This document shows positions 46,701 through 60,114 of a stretch of 64,000 nucleotides of DNA, one piece after another. Below the pieces are notes generated by a model. That model did not search any database. It had not been told where the DNA came from and worked only from the letters and a program-made list of their open reading frames with translations. This stretch comes from Bombardia bombarda (Eukaryota; Ascomycota; Sordariomycetes; Sordariales; Lasiosphaeriaceae). The position numbers were made by a program, and so were the translations under genes. The number at the start of each line of letters is the position of its first letter. The first letter of the stretch is position 1. The DNA lies in NCBI GenBank assembly GCA_030512295.1, contig JAULSR010000002.1, positions 8,742,001 through 8,806,000 of the forward strand, written 5' to 3'.

Positions 46701-49700
46701 CCTTTGATCCACAAGCACCTGCTGAAGAGGGCAAACATCTTGACTATCCCGCCAAAGAAACCCATTGATGGAAAAGATTATGTGTCTTTCAAGAACACAA
46801 ATAAGGACCATCATTACTGGTTGTTGCAAGGTGCCCAGCCTCCAATTGAGCGTGACGATTATATTATTACGCCATATGTCGAGCGAAACCTTTTGAACTT
46901 GGTCAGAGCCACGTCTACTCTCAGATACCCAATCTTGATTCAGGGCCCAACATCTTCTGGAAAAACAAGTATGATCGAATATCTTGCCAACTATACCGGA
47001 AACAAGTTTGTGAGAATCAATAACCACGAGCATACTGATCTGCAAGAGTACCTTGGAACATATGTATCGGACTCAGAGGGAAAGCTCAAGTTCCAGGAGG
47101 GTGTCTTGGTTCAGGCCATGAGAGAGGGATCGTGGATCGTGCTAGATGAGCTCAACTTAGCTCCCACCGATGTCCTTGAGGCCCTCAATCGTCTGTTGGA
47201 TGACAACCGAGAACTCTTGATCCCGGAAACCCAGGAAGTTGTGCGGCCAGCAGAGAACTTCTGCCTTTTCGCCACTCAGAACCCCCCTGGACTCTATGGA
47301 GGTAGAAAACTTCTATCACGGGCTTTCCGTAACAGATTCTTGGAACTTCATTTCGACGACATCCCCGAGAATGAGTTGGAAACAATCTTGCAGAAGCGTA
47401 GCCGCAACACCGCTCCCTCGGACTGCCGCCGCATCGTCTCTGTTTACAAGCAACTCACTCGTCTGCGCCAGGAGAGCCGAGTGTTCGAGCAAAAGAACAG
47501 TTTTGCTACGCTCAGAGATCTCTTTAGATGGGCGTTGAGAAAGGCGGACACACGTCAGCACATTGCCGAGAACGGCTTTATGTTGCTTGCTGAGCGAGTT
47601 CGCAAACAGGAAGAGCGCGATGAGGTCAAGAAGGTGATAGAGGAGGTCTTCAAAGTTAAGATCAACCCCGATGTCCTTTATGATCGTGATTCTACCCCGG
47701 AATTTGTTAGCGCACAAGGCATCAACAACAGCCAGGGCGTTATCTGGACCAAGGCAATGCGCCGTCTTTACATCTTGGTGAAGCGCGCGATACAGAATAA
47801 CGAGCCAGTGTTGCTGGTTGGTGAGACTGGCTGCGGCAAGACCAGTGTTGTCCAGCTTCTTGCCGAGTTTGACAAGCATGTGCTGCACATTGTCAATGCT
47901 CACCAAAATACCGAGACTGGAGATCTTATTGGATCGCAGAGGCCAGTGAGAAATCGAAATGCCGTTCTCGACGCCCTCTTCCGGGATCTGAAGGAAGCTG
48001 TTATCGTCCTAGGCAAGAGCGCAGGCTCGGTTGAAGAGTTGCAGGCATGGTACCGCTCTCTTACTACTGGCGATTTGGCGCAGTTACCCGATGAGTTGAA
48101 GGCTAGAATCCAGTCCCAAAGCATCAGAAGCAAGGCGCTGTTCGAGTGGAGTGATGGAAGTCTTATCCATGCCATGAAGGAGGGGAGCTATTTCCTGTTG
48201 GACGAGATTTCTCTCGCAGACGATTCAGTGCTCGAGAGACTGAATTCGGTGCTTGAGCCCGCTCGCAGCCTTCTTCTCGCCGAGAAGGGTGTCGATGACT
48301 CCTTTGTTAAGGCCGTCCAGGGATTCCAGTTCTTCGCCACGATGAATCCTGGTGGTGACTTTGGTAAGAGAGAACTGTCCCCTGCGCTGAGGAACAGATT
48401 CACCGAGATCTGGGTTCCATCTTTGTCAGAAGAGGACGATGTTCATGACATTGTTGTTTCCAAGTTGGATGCCAGGTTCAAGTCTCAAAACGCTGCCTCG
48501 TCAAAGCCTATCTCTAGAATTATTGTCGAATTTTCGTCATGGTTCGGGAAAACATTCAGACCCTCGTCCGCGACCGCCTTCTCTGTCAGAGATATTCTCG
48601 CCTGGGTCCAGTTCATGAATGCTTGCCAATTCTCCTCCGCTGAGCTGGCTCTTCTCCATGGAGCTGCCATGGTTTTTATCGATACCATTGGTGCCAACCC
48701 GTCGGCGTTAATCTCTGTTGATCCTCGGACCATGGACGCCCAGCGGCAAATGTGCCTCCAGCACCTCAGCCTGCTGAGTGGTTGCGACCTGTCTCATGTC
48801 TATTTTGAGCAGCCTGAGGTTAAGCTCGATCAGAATCATCTCTCGATTGGCGAGTTCAGCTTGGAGAGGTCGCCCAGTGATAACCCTGAAGCTGGCGCCG
48901 AGTTTGGTGTCCCCACGACCAAGATGAATGCCATGCGCGTCATCCGGGCTCTTCAAGGTACAAAGCCTATTCTGCTGGAAGGAAATCCAGGAGTAGGAAA
49001 AACTACACTGATTCAGGCCCTTGCTCGCGCATGTAATAAACCCCTCACGCGAATCAATCTTTCAGATCAGACTGATTTAATGGATTTGTTTGGTACTGAT
49101 GTTCCGGTTGAGGGTGCTGAGGCTGGCAATTTTGCTTGGCAGAACGCCCCTTTTCTGGAAGCCATGCAGAAGGGATCTTGGGTGTTGTTAGACGTAAGCA
49201 CCATCATCTTTGCCCCCTTTTTTAGTCAACGTCACTAACTCTAGTACATAGGAAATGAACCTGGCCTCTCAGACCGTGCTCGAAGGTTTGAACGCCTGTC
49301 TTGATCATCGTGGAGAGGTCTACATTGCAGAGCTCGACCAGGTCTTCAAGCGTCACCCAGACTTCAAGCTTTTCGCCGCTCAGAACCCACATCACCAAGG
49401 CGGTGGCCGTAAAGGACTGCCCAGCTCATTCGTCAATCGATTCATTGTTGTGTACTCCGATGTATTCACCAAACAGGATCTGCTTTACATCACGGCCAAG
49501 AAGTTTGAGAAAATTGGCGAGAAGACACAGCACCAGCTCATTGAGTTTATGACCAGGCTGGATGACGAGGTTGTCACGAAGAGGTCCTTTGCTTCGCAAG
49601 GCTCGCCGTGGGAGTTCAACTTGAGAGACACTCTCCGTTGGGGTGATTTAATGACGTCTCAAGACGCCCTTTTGGCGGGTAGAAAGCCAGATGACTTCCT

Positions 49701-52700
49701 GGATGTCATCATTCGCCAGCGCTTTAGATCTGAACGCGATAGACAGGAGGTCAACAAGCTGTTCTTGGAGATATTTGAGCGATTGCCCGAAAGCCATGGT
49801 CTCTACCATGATATCAACCCTCACTTCTCTCAAGTTGGGCTCGCTACACTGCAGCGCAACACGCTATCCCAGCCGACCCCCTTTCCCCGCATTGACCCAG
49901 TCCCCAGGCTTAAGGAGATTGAGTCAATTTTGATCGCTGTCGAGCAAGACCTCCCTTGTATTCTCGTGGGACCCTCTGGCAGCGGTAAATCAGCTCTCTT
50001 GGACCATGTCGCTGCGATGGCTGGGAAGCCTCTGATTATCTTCCCTCTCAACGCTGATGTGGACACGATGGATCTTATCGGCGGCTTCGAGCAGGCAGAT
50101 CCTCACAGAGACGCTCAGGCTTGCCTATACAAACTTCGACACGCTCTCCGGGACGAGATACTACGTGTTCTTCCGAACCGTGTTTCTAGTACAGCAGTAG
50201 ACTTGATGGGTGCTCTCAACGCTCTGACAGGAGAGGAGAATCACTATTCAGATATTTTGACTATGATCGAGGACTTGAAGGCCGAGGAGTCTGTGACGGA
50301 AGACCTAAGCACTCTTCTGTCAGAGGCATCCGGCCTACTCCGTAAGCCGTTGACTATGGAGAACCCTCGCTTCGAGTGGCTCGATGGCGTTATTGTTCGC
50401 GCTGTCCAGACTGGAGCTTGGTTGGTCCTCGACAACGCCAATCTGTGCAGTGCATCAGTGCTTGACAGACTCAACTCCCTGCTTGAGCGGCCGAATGGCT
50501 CTTTGAGCATCAATGAGCACAGCAATCCTGGTGGTCAGGCTAGAATTGTCGAGCCGCACTCAGACTTTAGGATCTTCCTTACCGTAGACCCACGTTACGG
50601 TGAGCTCTCGCGCGCTATGAGGAATCGCTCTATTGAGATTTATCTTGAGGGCACCCCGCTAAGATCAGCCTGCATGGATCGGATTGCGCCTGTCGATGGC
50701 AGCCTTCAAAGATTCCACACTGCCACCAGAATACTGAGTAGACCTGTTCAAGAGGGTCTTCTCGTTCCCCTAGCGTTCGACGTTCTCTCACTTCAGGATA
50801 GTACCAAGCTTCTGGAGGGATTCCTTCGAGCCACTCGTGAGGGTCTCGGGGGTCGTCATCCTCGTATTTGGCACAATTACCTGCTATCGTTCAACGGTTG
50901 GAGCAAGTCCTCTCATACATGCAATCAAAAGATACCATTCCGCTTAGACAGGCTACTGCTCAGCTATACGCCCCTTCACCAAACAGGATGCTGATGCCGC
51001 TGCATCCTCTCCTTAACGCACCCATGGTTCCGGTGCTGGAGGAGGATCAAGAAGGGCTTGCGCATTGGCTTGCCAGTTGTTATGAATTCTTCCTTGACAT
51101 CCAAACATCTGAGATTGCAATGGAGTCACAAGACAAGGTCAAAAACCTCAGCAAACCCTCCTTGATGAATCGTCTTCAAAGGTCTTTTGTCTCAGACAAG
51201 GTTGCTTCGCTGTCCAGAGACTCTACTGTAAACGCTGGCCGCTTCCTTGTGTCTGTTCTACAAGAATTCAAGGCGTATCTCAGAGAGCAGGTGAACGCAG
51301 CTGGAGATTGGAAACAGCGCCGCTCGGTACTTAAACGTCTGATGCTATTCTGGAGGAGAACTTTCGAGTCGTTAATTGCAAGCTCATTTGAGGAAGCCCG
51401 ATTCCAGGCTCATTTGACGCAGGGCTCAAGTCTTCTGCAACTCGGACTCTCGACCTTGCACGACTCCGGCGACCATAAGATGCTTTCAACGATTTTCGAG
51501 TGTCTTGAGCGTGACTTTGTGGTTGGTTTCAAGCTTTTGACCGGACTGAGCATGGAGGCTCTTTGGAGCCGGTTGCGTCCTGATCCAATTCCCGATCTCG
51601 GAACCCTCAGACAGATCGTCGAAATGGAGCGACTTGCTGATAGGTTCGACTCGCTGCGCTGGAGAGCAGACGCCACTATTCAGATCCTCCGAAATGTGCA
51701 GGATTCCATGGCTCGCGCTTACACAGTCATTCGGGCCGGCAAGGGGGATGCGGCTGGACTTGTTAAGGCTATGGAAACCGAAATCTCGTCTTTGGAGTCG
51801 GGTATTGGACAACACCCTGGTGGGCATCAGCCCTTTTTTGCCTCCAGCTTTGCGGCCCTGAGACAGGCACTTGTTCTTCACCAGGTGTCGCAGAACGGAG
51901 CAGTCAAGCCAGGATCTTCGGATATTGAAGTTCTCTCCAACATGCCTACAGCTATTCTTATGCGCCTTCAGAGCTCGAAACAGACGACTCTGCAATTGGT
52001 GGACTGTATTCTCGCACAGGATAGCGAGGTGCATCCTTGGGCGGGTACTTTGTCAAACTCACTGCTGCTCAAGTACGATGCCGCGCCACATGCGAGCTTG
52101 CAGGCGCTGCGATCTCTGGAAGTCGAGATGCCCATCATGGGTAAGGCTCTAGCCAGAGCCTCTGAGGCCCTCTCAACAAATCCTCTTGCCAAAACAGAGC
52201 GCTTGCTGCTGAACCTCATGGAGGAAGTGATGCGCTCTCATGGGGATGCATGCAAAGACTGCGTGATGCCTCTGTATCAAGAGCTCCTAATTCGGGGTGA
52301 CTTTTCTTCTGTTGAGATTGCCAACGTTGCCTTGTGGCTTAAGAAAAGCAATCTGTTAGAACTTGAAGAGTACGGTTGGCCCAAACACCTTGTTGAGATC
52401 TTCAAGCAACACATCTACAAGGCGGTGATGGCGCTAGCAGCAGCAGAAAAGGGACGTCAGCCAAGGTCTGCGTATACTTCGATCGCTTGGGTCCAATTCT
52501 CACTGGCTTGCATCAAGCTCTTTGTTCCTGACAAGATATTCGATCCTCATCACCGAGCCCAAATCGAGCTGGAAGAGCACCGGGAGATGTACGAGAGCCT
52601 GCAGCAGCAGATCGCTGCTCTTGGAGCATTCGAGGTTGCCTTCACTGGGCAGCAGACCAGCCTTCGTTCGAAGCTTCTCACGGATGAAGTGGAGGGTTTG

Positions 52701-55700
52701 GGTGAACTGCCATCTGTCCAGGCGATTTACCGACCGGGCGGTACAGAGCTTCGCAGCCTACAGGGAGAGTTCACCAACGTCTTGAACTCGCTCGTCGTGA
52801 ACGACGTGTCAACTTCGCATTTGCGCTCAATTTCGACACAGACTGGCCAATCTTCTGAGGAGTTGACTCTCGTAGAGCAAAATATCGTGGCGCTCATGAA
52901 TCGCTTCACCGGGCGCTTCAATGCCTACCAAGATCTGACTATGCCGCTAGTCAGCTTCCTTCGTTGTCTTCAAATGGGTATTTCGCTCGGCCAAGGATCT
53001 ATTCAACAGAGCGGAGGCGAATCTATGTCTCTTGCTGCGATCGCCCCATTCCTCAATGGCACTGTTTGGAAGGCTGAGACTACAAGTCTGCCGCTTCGCA
53101 CACTCGAGTTCTTGTCGTTTGTGCAGACCGTCGCTTCCGTTGAGGGTCTCGCCAATCTACCTGATTTCCTTCGCCACTCTCTCCATCACTCATTTGCCTC
53201 TTTCCACCTGGAGTGGACCAAGAAACTCGAGGCAGACCGTAAGGCTGAAGAGGAGAGAACCAACCTGTACAGGTTCAAAGGCAGTTTGGAAGATGTGGAG
53301 GAGTTTGATCAGGAAGAGTTCGACCAAATGTTCCCCAGCTATGCTGAAGAGGAGGAGGGTGCGTCGAAACAGCAAAAGCCTGTCCAACGCGGAAATCGCG
53401 ACCTTTCCCTCTTACTGGCCGATGCTCACGGAAAGATTTTTCTGTCACCACCTGAGCCACAGCAAGCCATGCAGACGTTATGCACACAGGTTGCCCGCAA
53501 GGTTGCCCGCGAGAAGCGTCATGCAGCTGTTGGCGAGCCCGAACTGGACTCGCAGCTTCTTCCAGCAACAGTTCTCGTCTTTGAGGAACAGCTGAAGGCT
53601 TTCAGCTCGAATATCGACTCGTCTACATACAGCTTCTACACTGACTCCAACCTCGTCGAGGTCAGAAAGTTGCTGAGTCTTACAAACGCCATCAAGAAGC
53701 GCTTCCAGGACCTGCAACAGATCGACGAAATTGGCCACCATCAGACTCTAGCTGATGTCATCACCCAGTGCGACAAGGTGCTGGATATGGCAATCGACGA
53801 TCCGTTGGCGGGTATTATAGGTGGCGTTGAAAAGCTTCACTCGTTTGTGTACGAGTGGCATGAAGGCGGCTGGGCCACCCGAGCTCAGAAGGCAATCACT
53901 TTCTATGAGAGGCTTAGAGACACTATTTGCGACTGGCGACGCCTTGAGTTGTCAAGTTGGTCACGATTACTTGACATGGAGGCCAAGAAGTGGTATGATG
54001 ATGCCAAGTCCTGGTGGTTTATTGCATATGGCGCCGTCATCCTCGAGCCGTGCACGCGACTTCAACAAGGTCAAGATCTTCAAGCCTACGCAGTCAAGCT
54101 GCTGGGAATCCTTGAGGAGTACTTCTCTGCCGCAAGCTTGGGGCAGTTTGCCTCGCGCCTGGGCCTGCTGAGACAGCTCAAGAATCAGCTAGACCTTCTC
54201 ATGGTGGATGAGCCTCAGCTTGTCATGATCCGCGATGCAGTTCAGAACTTTATCGCCTTCCACAGCCGATATGAGCAAAAGGTCGCCGATGCCATCAGCT
54301 CTGGAAGAGCACCGCTGGACAGAAGCATGAAGGATATCCTGCTGCTTACCAAGTGGAGAGACAAGAACATTGATGCGCTCAGAGAGAGTGCTGTCAGGTC
54401 GCACGCGAAGCTTTTCAGGCTCGTTCGCAAGTTCAGAGCAGTGCTCGGAAGGCCAGTCAAGGCCGTTATGGAACAAGGTCTTCCTGAACAAGAGCACCCG
54501 ATTGGCAAGGACGCACCAAGTGGCCCAACTACCTACGTGCCCCGACCCGACAAAGATGCGGCTGTGCTCTGCCAGCAACTGGTTCCCACTATTGAAGAGC
54601 ACCCCCAGTGGACCAGAATGACAAACCTCGGCACTGTTCTTAAGGCTATGTCCAAGCATAGTTCGCTGCCAACCTCGGCAGTCGGCATCCCTAATATTAT
54701 GGACGACTATATCACTGATCTAGTATCGACTATGGTGTCTTTGAGGAAGGAAACACCGGGCACCTTGACAGATGAGAATAAGGACGCTGTCAGGCATCTC
54801 AAGACAAGAAAGACCGTGCTCTACAGCGATACCCTCAAGACACTCCGTGCAATGGGATTCAGCAGGAGTATTGGTACCAACCTCCTTGCCCGTCAAAGCT
54901 CGACTGAGCTAGTACTAGTAAACTCGGGGCTTATCCCTTACCTGAGTGGCTCGGCGCTCGGTGCTATCGAGTACTTTTACCATAAGACACTGGATCTCAT
55001 TCCTCAAGTCAGACTTACCACGAGAGAGCATTCGGACGACCTCACTCGGGACGTTATCAACCGTAGTATTGGCCACTTGGAAGGCATTCTTCACGTCATG
55101 TTCCGGCAGCGACAATATCTCGTGCGAGCCACTCAGACAGAACGTACTCTCGATCAAGCTATCACGTTCGTTAAGGGGCTGGCCACGAGTGGTGAGGCTA
55201 CCTTTGCACCGCAAAAGACCATTTCGAACCACTCCCGGGTTCTCCGCTGGTTGATCCAGATTCTCAAGTTTGGCGCACGCTTGGCCGAGGTCCACGGCAA
55301 GCTTGGGGAAGTGAGCAATGAGGACGCACGTAACAAACTCAACGAGTGGGTGGGGGTCTTTTCTACCCTTGCTGCTACACAAGACAAGCTTCCTCATCTC
55401 CCGGCTGGTATCACCTCGTCTAGTCATGCTAAGCTCCAGGCCGATTTGGAGAGAGAACTGGAGGCTCTTCGTGAGAGCATGGAGAATCTTCTGCTGGAAA
55501 GGCCCGACTTGGCCTTCATTATTCGACAAGTTCAGCTCTGGACTAGCGCCCAGACCACGGATATTGTAACCGAGTTCCAAGAGACTGATATCAACGACAT
55601 TGCTGAGTCTGTCTTTACTTTGACAAGCAAGGTTCTCGTTGCGGTTCAAGGTTTCCAGAAAGCCAGCCAGAACCTGCCGCTATCCACAGAGGAGGAATTG

Positions 55701-58574
55701 TGGTTTATGAGACACAATGATGGCTTGCAAAAGTCCATCGATGCCCTGCGGATTACCAAGATCAGACAGGAAATCGAGGGCGTTCTCCGACTGCTCAAGG
55801 GCTCCGAGATCGGCCCGCCAGCAAAGGCTCTGCTGCGTGTTATTGTCCCAGTTCTCGAGCAATACGCCGTTGCCTGCCAGCAAAACCTCGCTCAATATGG
55901 CGAGCTGCACCGGACAACATGCAGACTGGGATACACGCTCAGCACTTCTTTCATCCAGATCGCCGCCCAAGGCTTCTGCACCCCTCAGGAGAAGAGCGAT
56001 GAGAAGTCCAAGGAATCTGGCGACGTCGAGGCTGGTACTGGCCTGGGCGACGGCAAGGGCGCGGAAGATATCAGTAATGATATCAAGGATGATGAGGACC
56101 TTTCTGATCTGGCGCAAGAGCCTAATCAGGAGAATGGTGAGATGGAAGATCAGAAGGATGCTGTTGACATGGGCAGTGATGATATGGAGGGTGAGATGGG
56201 AAGTGTTGGAGGTGATGACGACGAGGAAGATGGCTCGGAGTCGGGAGATGATAAGGGGGATGACGAGGAGCAGAACGAGGAGGCGGGTGATGTTGATGAT
56301 CTGGATCCCACGGCCGTTGATGAGAAGATGTGGGATGGTAGCGATGAGGATGAGGCCGAGAAGGATCAAGAAGGTAACAAGGAGGCGGGGAAGAAGGAGG
56401 ACGAGCAGGCCGCTGCTGGGAACAACAAGAAGAAGGAGGGTGAGGACAAGGACGATACTAAACCAGAAGAGAGCGCCGAGAAGGGCGATGAAGATGGTGA
56501 GGCTGAGCCAGGTCAAGAACAAGAACAAGAAGACGCCGCCGCACAGGAAGAGCTCAACAAACAGGATCAGCACGTGGAGGAGAACGACACTTTGGCCTTG
56601 CCGGACGACATGAACATCGACCTTGACGACGAATCTGTCATGGATGATGGTGACAATCTGGACGACTTATCTGATCTTGAAAAGGTGGAGGACGGTGATG
56701 AGCAAGATGAAGGGTCTCAAGATGGGAGCGATGATGAGCGTATTGACGAGACCAGGCAAGATGAACAGGCTTCGGAAGATGAGATCGATGAGGAAGAGGA
56801 TATCAATGCTCCTGCCGGAGCTGATGAGGAGGAGATGGATGTTGATATGGATAAGGAGGAGGAGCCGGATGCGCAACAGGACGAGGAAAAGGATACCGAA
56901 AGGCCCCAGATGAACAATGATGAGGCCCTCACCGATCATGAGAACGCAGCGCCAAGCGATGTTCGTACTGGAGGAGGACAAGATCAGGATGACAGCGAAA
57001 ATATGCAGGAAGAAAGCGCAGACAACACAGCCGCTCAGAGAGATCAAGGCGCGATTTCTCAGCAACAAGCCGACAAGGAGAGTGCACCTGGAGATAAGGG
57101 TGCCCCGTCGAGATCAGACCAGGAGCGCGGACCATCTGATCAGCAAGAAGACGCCGATCCTCAAGATGGCCAGCCCTTCAAGAAGTTGGGAGACGCACTC
57201 GAGAAATGGTACAACAGCCAAAAGGACATCCGTAATGCCGGCGACAACAAGGACGACGACAGTCAGCAGCCGGCCAGCGACATGGCTAAGATGGAGTTCC
57301 AGCACCTTCAGGATGAGAATGCCGAAGCCGATGCGCAGGCCATGGGCACCGCCACGGATGAGGAAGTTCAACAAGTCGATGACGCCATGGCTATCGATAC
57401 CGAAATGGAGGAGGATGGCAACAACCACTTAATGCTTGATGAGGATGAAAAGGAAGACGAGACCCACCAAGATGTTGACATGGACGATGCCGAGGAGGCT
57501 GAAGCACGGGATGCTTCCAAGAACGATCGCGAGGATGGCCGCTCCGGCGTTGCCACCCGACAAGGAGCCCCCGAGGCAGATGATACCATGCCCCGAACAG
57601 ACGAGGACGAGGATGACGTGGACGAGGAGAAAGTTGATGAGACTTTAACCCAGCTATCAACCACCCACATCAGCGAGCCGGAAAAGACGTTGAGGGACTT
57701 CTCGGAAGCCCTTGACATGTGGGTGTCATATCAGACGAAGACACACCCGCTTTCACTGTCGCTGTCGTCTCAACTCAGGTTGATCCTCACGCCATCCCAG
57801 TCCACCAAGCTGTCTGGCTCGTTCCGCACGGGCAAGCGCCTCAATATCAAGAAGATCATCCCCTACATCGCTTCGAGCTACAAGCGCGACAAGATCTGGA
57901 TGCGCCGCAGCATCCCCAGCAAGCGCGCCTACCAAATTCTCCTCTGCGTGGACGACAGTAGCAGTATGGGCGACAACAGCTCAGGCCCACTGGCGCTCGA
58001 GTCCCTCGTCATGATGGCGCGCGCCCTGACCATGCTCGAGGTGGGCCAGGTGGGCGTCCTCGGCTTCGGCACCGACGTGTTCGTCGCCCACGAGCTCACG
58101 GAGCCCATGGCGTCGCACGACGCCGGCGCCCGCGTGCTGCAGAACTTCACTTTCCGCCAGCAGGGCACCGACATGATCCGCCTGCTGCGCACCACCATCG
58201 ACAACTTCCGCGAGGCCCGCCAGGTGCAGTCGGGCGGCCGCGGCTCCGAGGACCTGTGGCAGCTGGCGCTGATCCTGTCGGACGGGCTGGTGCAGTCCAA
58301 GGACCACGCGCGTCTGCGGCCGCTCCTGCGCGAGGCCATGGAGCAGCGCGTCATGGTGGTCTTCATCGTCATTGATGATGCCAAGGATAATAAGCAGGGC
58401 CACAGCGTGCTGGATCTCAAGGAGGCGAGGTTCGGGTCGGATGGGATCCCCATCATCCATCGCTATCTGGACTCGTTCCCGTTCCCTTACTATTTGATTG
58501 TGCATCATCTGGATGATTTGCCGGGTGCGCTAGCTGCTTTGTTGAGGACGTGGTTTGCTGAGGTTAATGCTTAG
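43725..58574 (+). CDS. mdn1: midasin, giant AAA+ ATPase of 60S ribosome assembly (one frame break)
   Basis: The two exons (43725-49193, 49252-58574) would encode about 4930 residues. Midasin (Rea1) strips assembly factors such as Rsa4 and Ytm1 from pre-60S particles in nucleolus and nucleoplasm. Six dynein-like AAA modules are visible by their Walker A motifs: GLSGSGKTS (about 297), GETGIGKTT (629), GPTSSGKTS (1072), GETGCGKTS (1363), GNPGVGKTT (1751) and GPSGSGKSA (2061). A helical linker of roughly 1700 residues follows. Next is an Asp/Glu-rich region (about 56030-57630) and the C-terminal MIDAS domain, with LLCVDDSSSMGD and later LILSDG, which binds substrate UBL domains. The 58-nt intron is clean (GAC|GTAAGC, CACTAAC branch). 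At about 50848 the frame shifts: AAA6 and its tail read in one frame to FLRATREGLG, and everything after reads in another. Otherwise the gene is intact. The first ATG is 43725; the frame upstream lacks one. Confidence 0.93.
50848..50852 (+). other. frame break in MDN1 at a five-G run
   Basis: The upstream frame is open up to 50994 and the downstream frame only opens after a TGA at 50838-50840, so the break lies in that overlap. One missing G in this run would explain it. The alternative is a 71-nt intron (50837-50907, GTGAGG donor, CAAG acceptor), which also fixes the frame but has a poor acceptor and no good branch site. Confidence 0.75.
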
Positions 58575-60114
58575 AGGGGTTAGTGTTTTATTTCTTGTTC
58601 CATTATAGGGTAGAAAAAAAGGACATGCAGAGAGGAGTTTTCGAGATAGGTAGGTATATAGATTTGATTTGATTTGATTGGTTAAATAAAAAGAGTTAGA
58701 TTTACTTGTTTTGTTTGAAATAATTTGTGAGTTGCTGCTCGAGTGCCCATAGATATCAGCATAAAGGTGAGTTCAGTTGTATGATCCTGCCAGGTGTATT
58801 AGGGCTGCTAGTATTTATGTTGAGTTACACATGTGTGTTTGATTCCTAAAGACGTCCTATGGCGATGTCAACGCCGCTGTTTTGAACACCTGCAAGAAAT
58901 ATGCATATGTAAGAGTTGAGACGCATCCAAGCTCTTGATTCCTGTGATGCTTCAGCAATATATGTTATCAGTCTCAGTACAGCTACTATCACCGACACGT
59001 GAAAGGCATCTAGTGGGAGAGATTATTAGGCAGTCATGGTTTGATAATGCAGCAGTTTGAATGTTTATGGCCTTGTGATGGTCCTTGCTATCTAGGATAA
59101 TGGGTTTACGAGATACATAGTAGCCTTTTGGATGGCAATACACTCAGATAGGTTATCAGGAGTTTGGAAGTTGCTCCAGGGTGGGGGAACTGTAAGGAAG
59201 CCCCGAGGTGACAGGGTAGCAACCGAAGTTGACAAGGAGCACATGGTAGAAAGTTGAAATAGCGGTTCGGTCGGTTGGGAACGTAGAGAAGTGGCGTTGT
59301 AACTATCTCTAATTTAAATCGTGCATACATGTGCGTAGTAAGTATACGTGTTTAGGCCACTCGACAAGGGCAAGGAAAGCCTCGTGGCGAGGAGCAACGT
59401 AGTATAGGTTGGAGTTGTGTTCCATGGTGGTGTCACGAAGAATTCCGAGTAGAGGACAAGTTTGCTCCAATGATTTTCTTGTCATTACGACGAGCTTGTT
59501 GCTCGCTGCCGGAAGCAGTACCATTACAAAGTAAACAAAGAAGGGTTTGGCCAAGTAAATATATGCACAGTGTTTCTGAACTGTCAGGCACATGCTCGCC
59601 AACACCAATTGCTCACCGGTGATGATTTGCTAGATAAATGAACCGGCTCATCAATGCAGCAGTGCAGATGGAAAGACAAGCAGCGCGAGCTCTTCCTCTG
59701 TTCGGGGTCTGTCTCACGGTGCTGTCTCACGGTGCGACAATGGAGGACACTTGGACCGAGGCAGCCCTAAACAATAACAGCGGCGCACTGAATTTTCACA
59801 AAGGGCAAACGTCGGCTGACAATGACACAGACCCTGGGCACGCACTGAATGCAGTTGAGCCAAATGGTGATCCGTGCGGGACCTTGGTAGGCCGAATTGG
59901 TCAAAGCAGAAGACCTCTATATTAAAATCTTTCGCCGCTGTCACGACAAAAAAGCGAAACCGGTCGAACGAACGTCGTCAAGAAAAGCGCATTTGAACTA
60001 GGGCATGTCCTGTTAAGCGCCTGCTTGACTCTTTTCTTCGCCTCCGATTATTTTCGGAACTTTTGGTCGCGCCTAAAACCTACGCCTTGAAAGGCGAAAA
60101 ACAACGGCGACAAG
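58575..60114. other. intergenic region
   Basis: About 1.5 kb with no supported gene. It starts with the MDN1 3' flank. A (GATTT)3 run lies at 58661-58675. The right end, from about 59940, is probably the STM1 promoter. Confidence 0.5.
58685..58690 (+). terminator. AATAAA polyadenylation-type hexamer after MDN1
   Basis: AATAAA lies about 110 bases past the MDN1 stop, in A/T-rich sequence, which is a usual distance for a fungal poly(A) signal. Confidence 0.4.

Noticed and set aside
55680..56573. 297-residue Leu/Ile-rich frame on the minus strand resembling a membrane protein
   Set aside because: It is the complement of the Asp/Glu-rich region of midasin; GAT/GAG codons read backwards give Ile/Leu.
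56030..57630. Acidic repeats as a separate low-complexity gene
   Set aside because: They are continuous with the midasin linker and MIDAS domain in one open frame, and an Asp/Glu-rich region is normal for the family.
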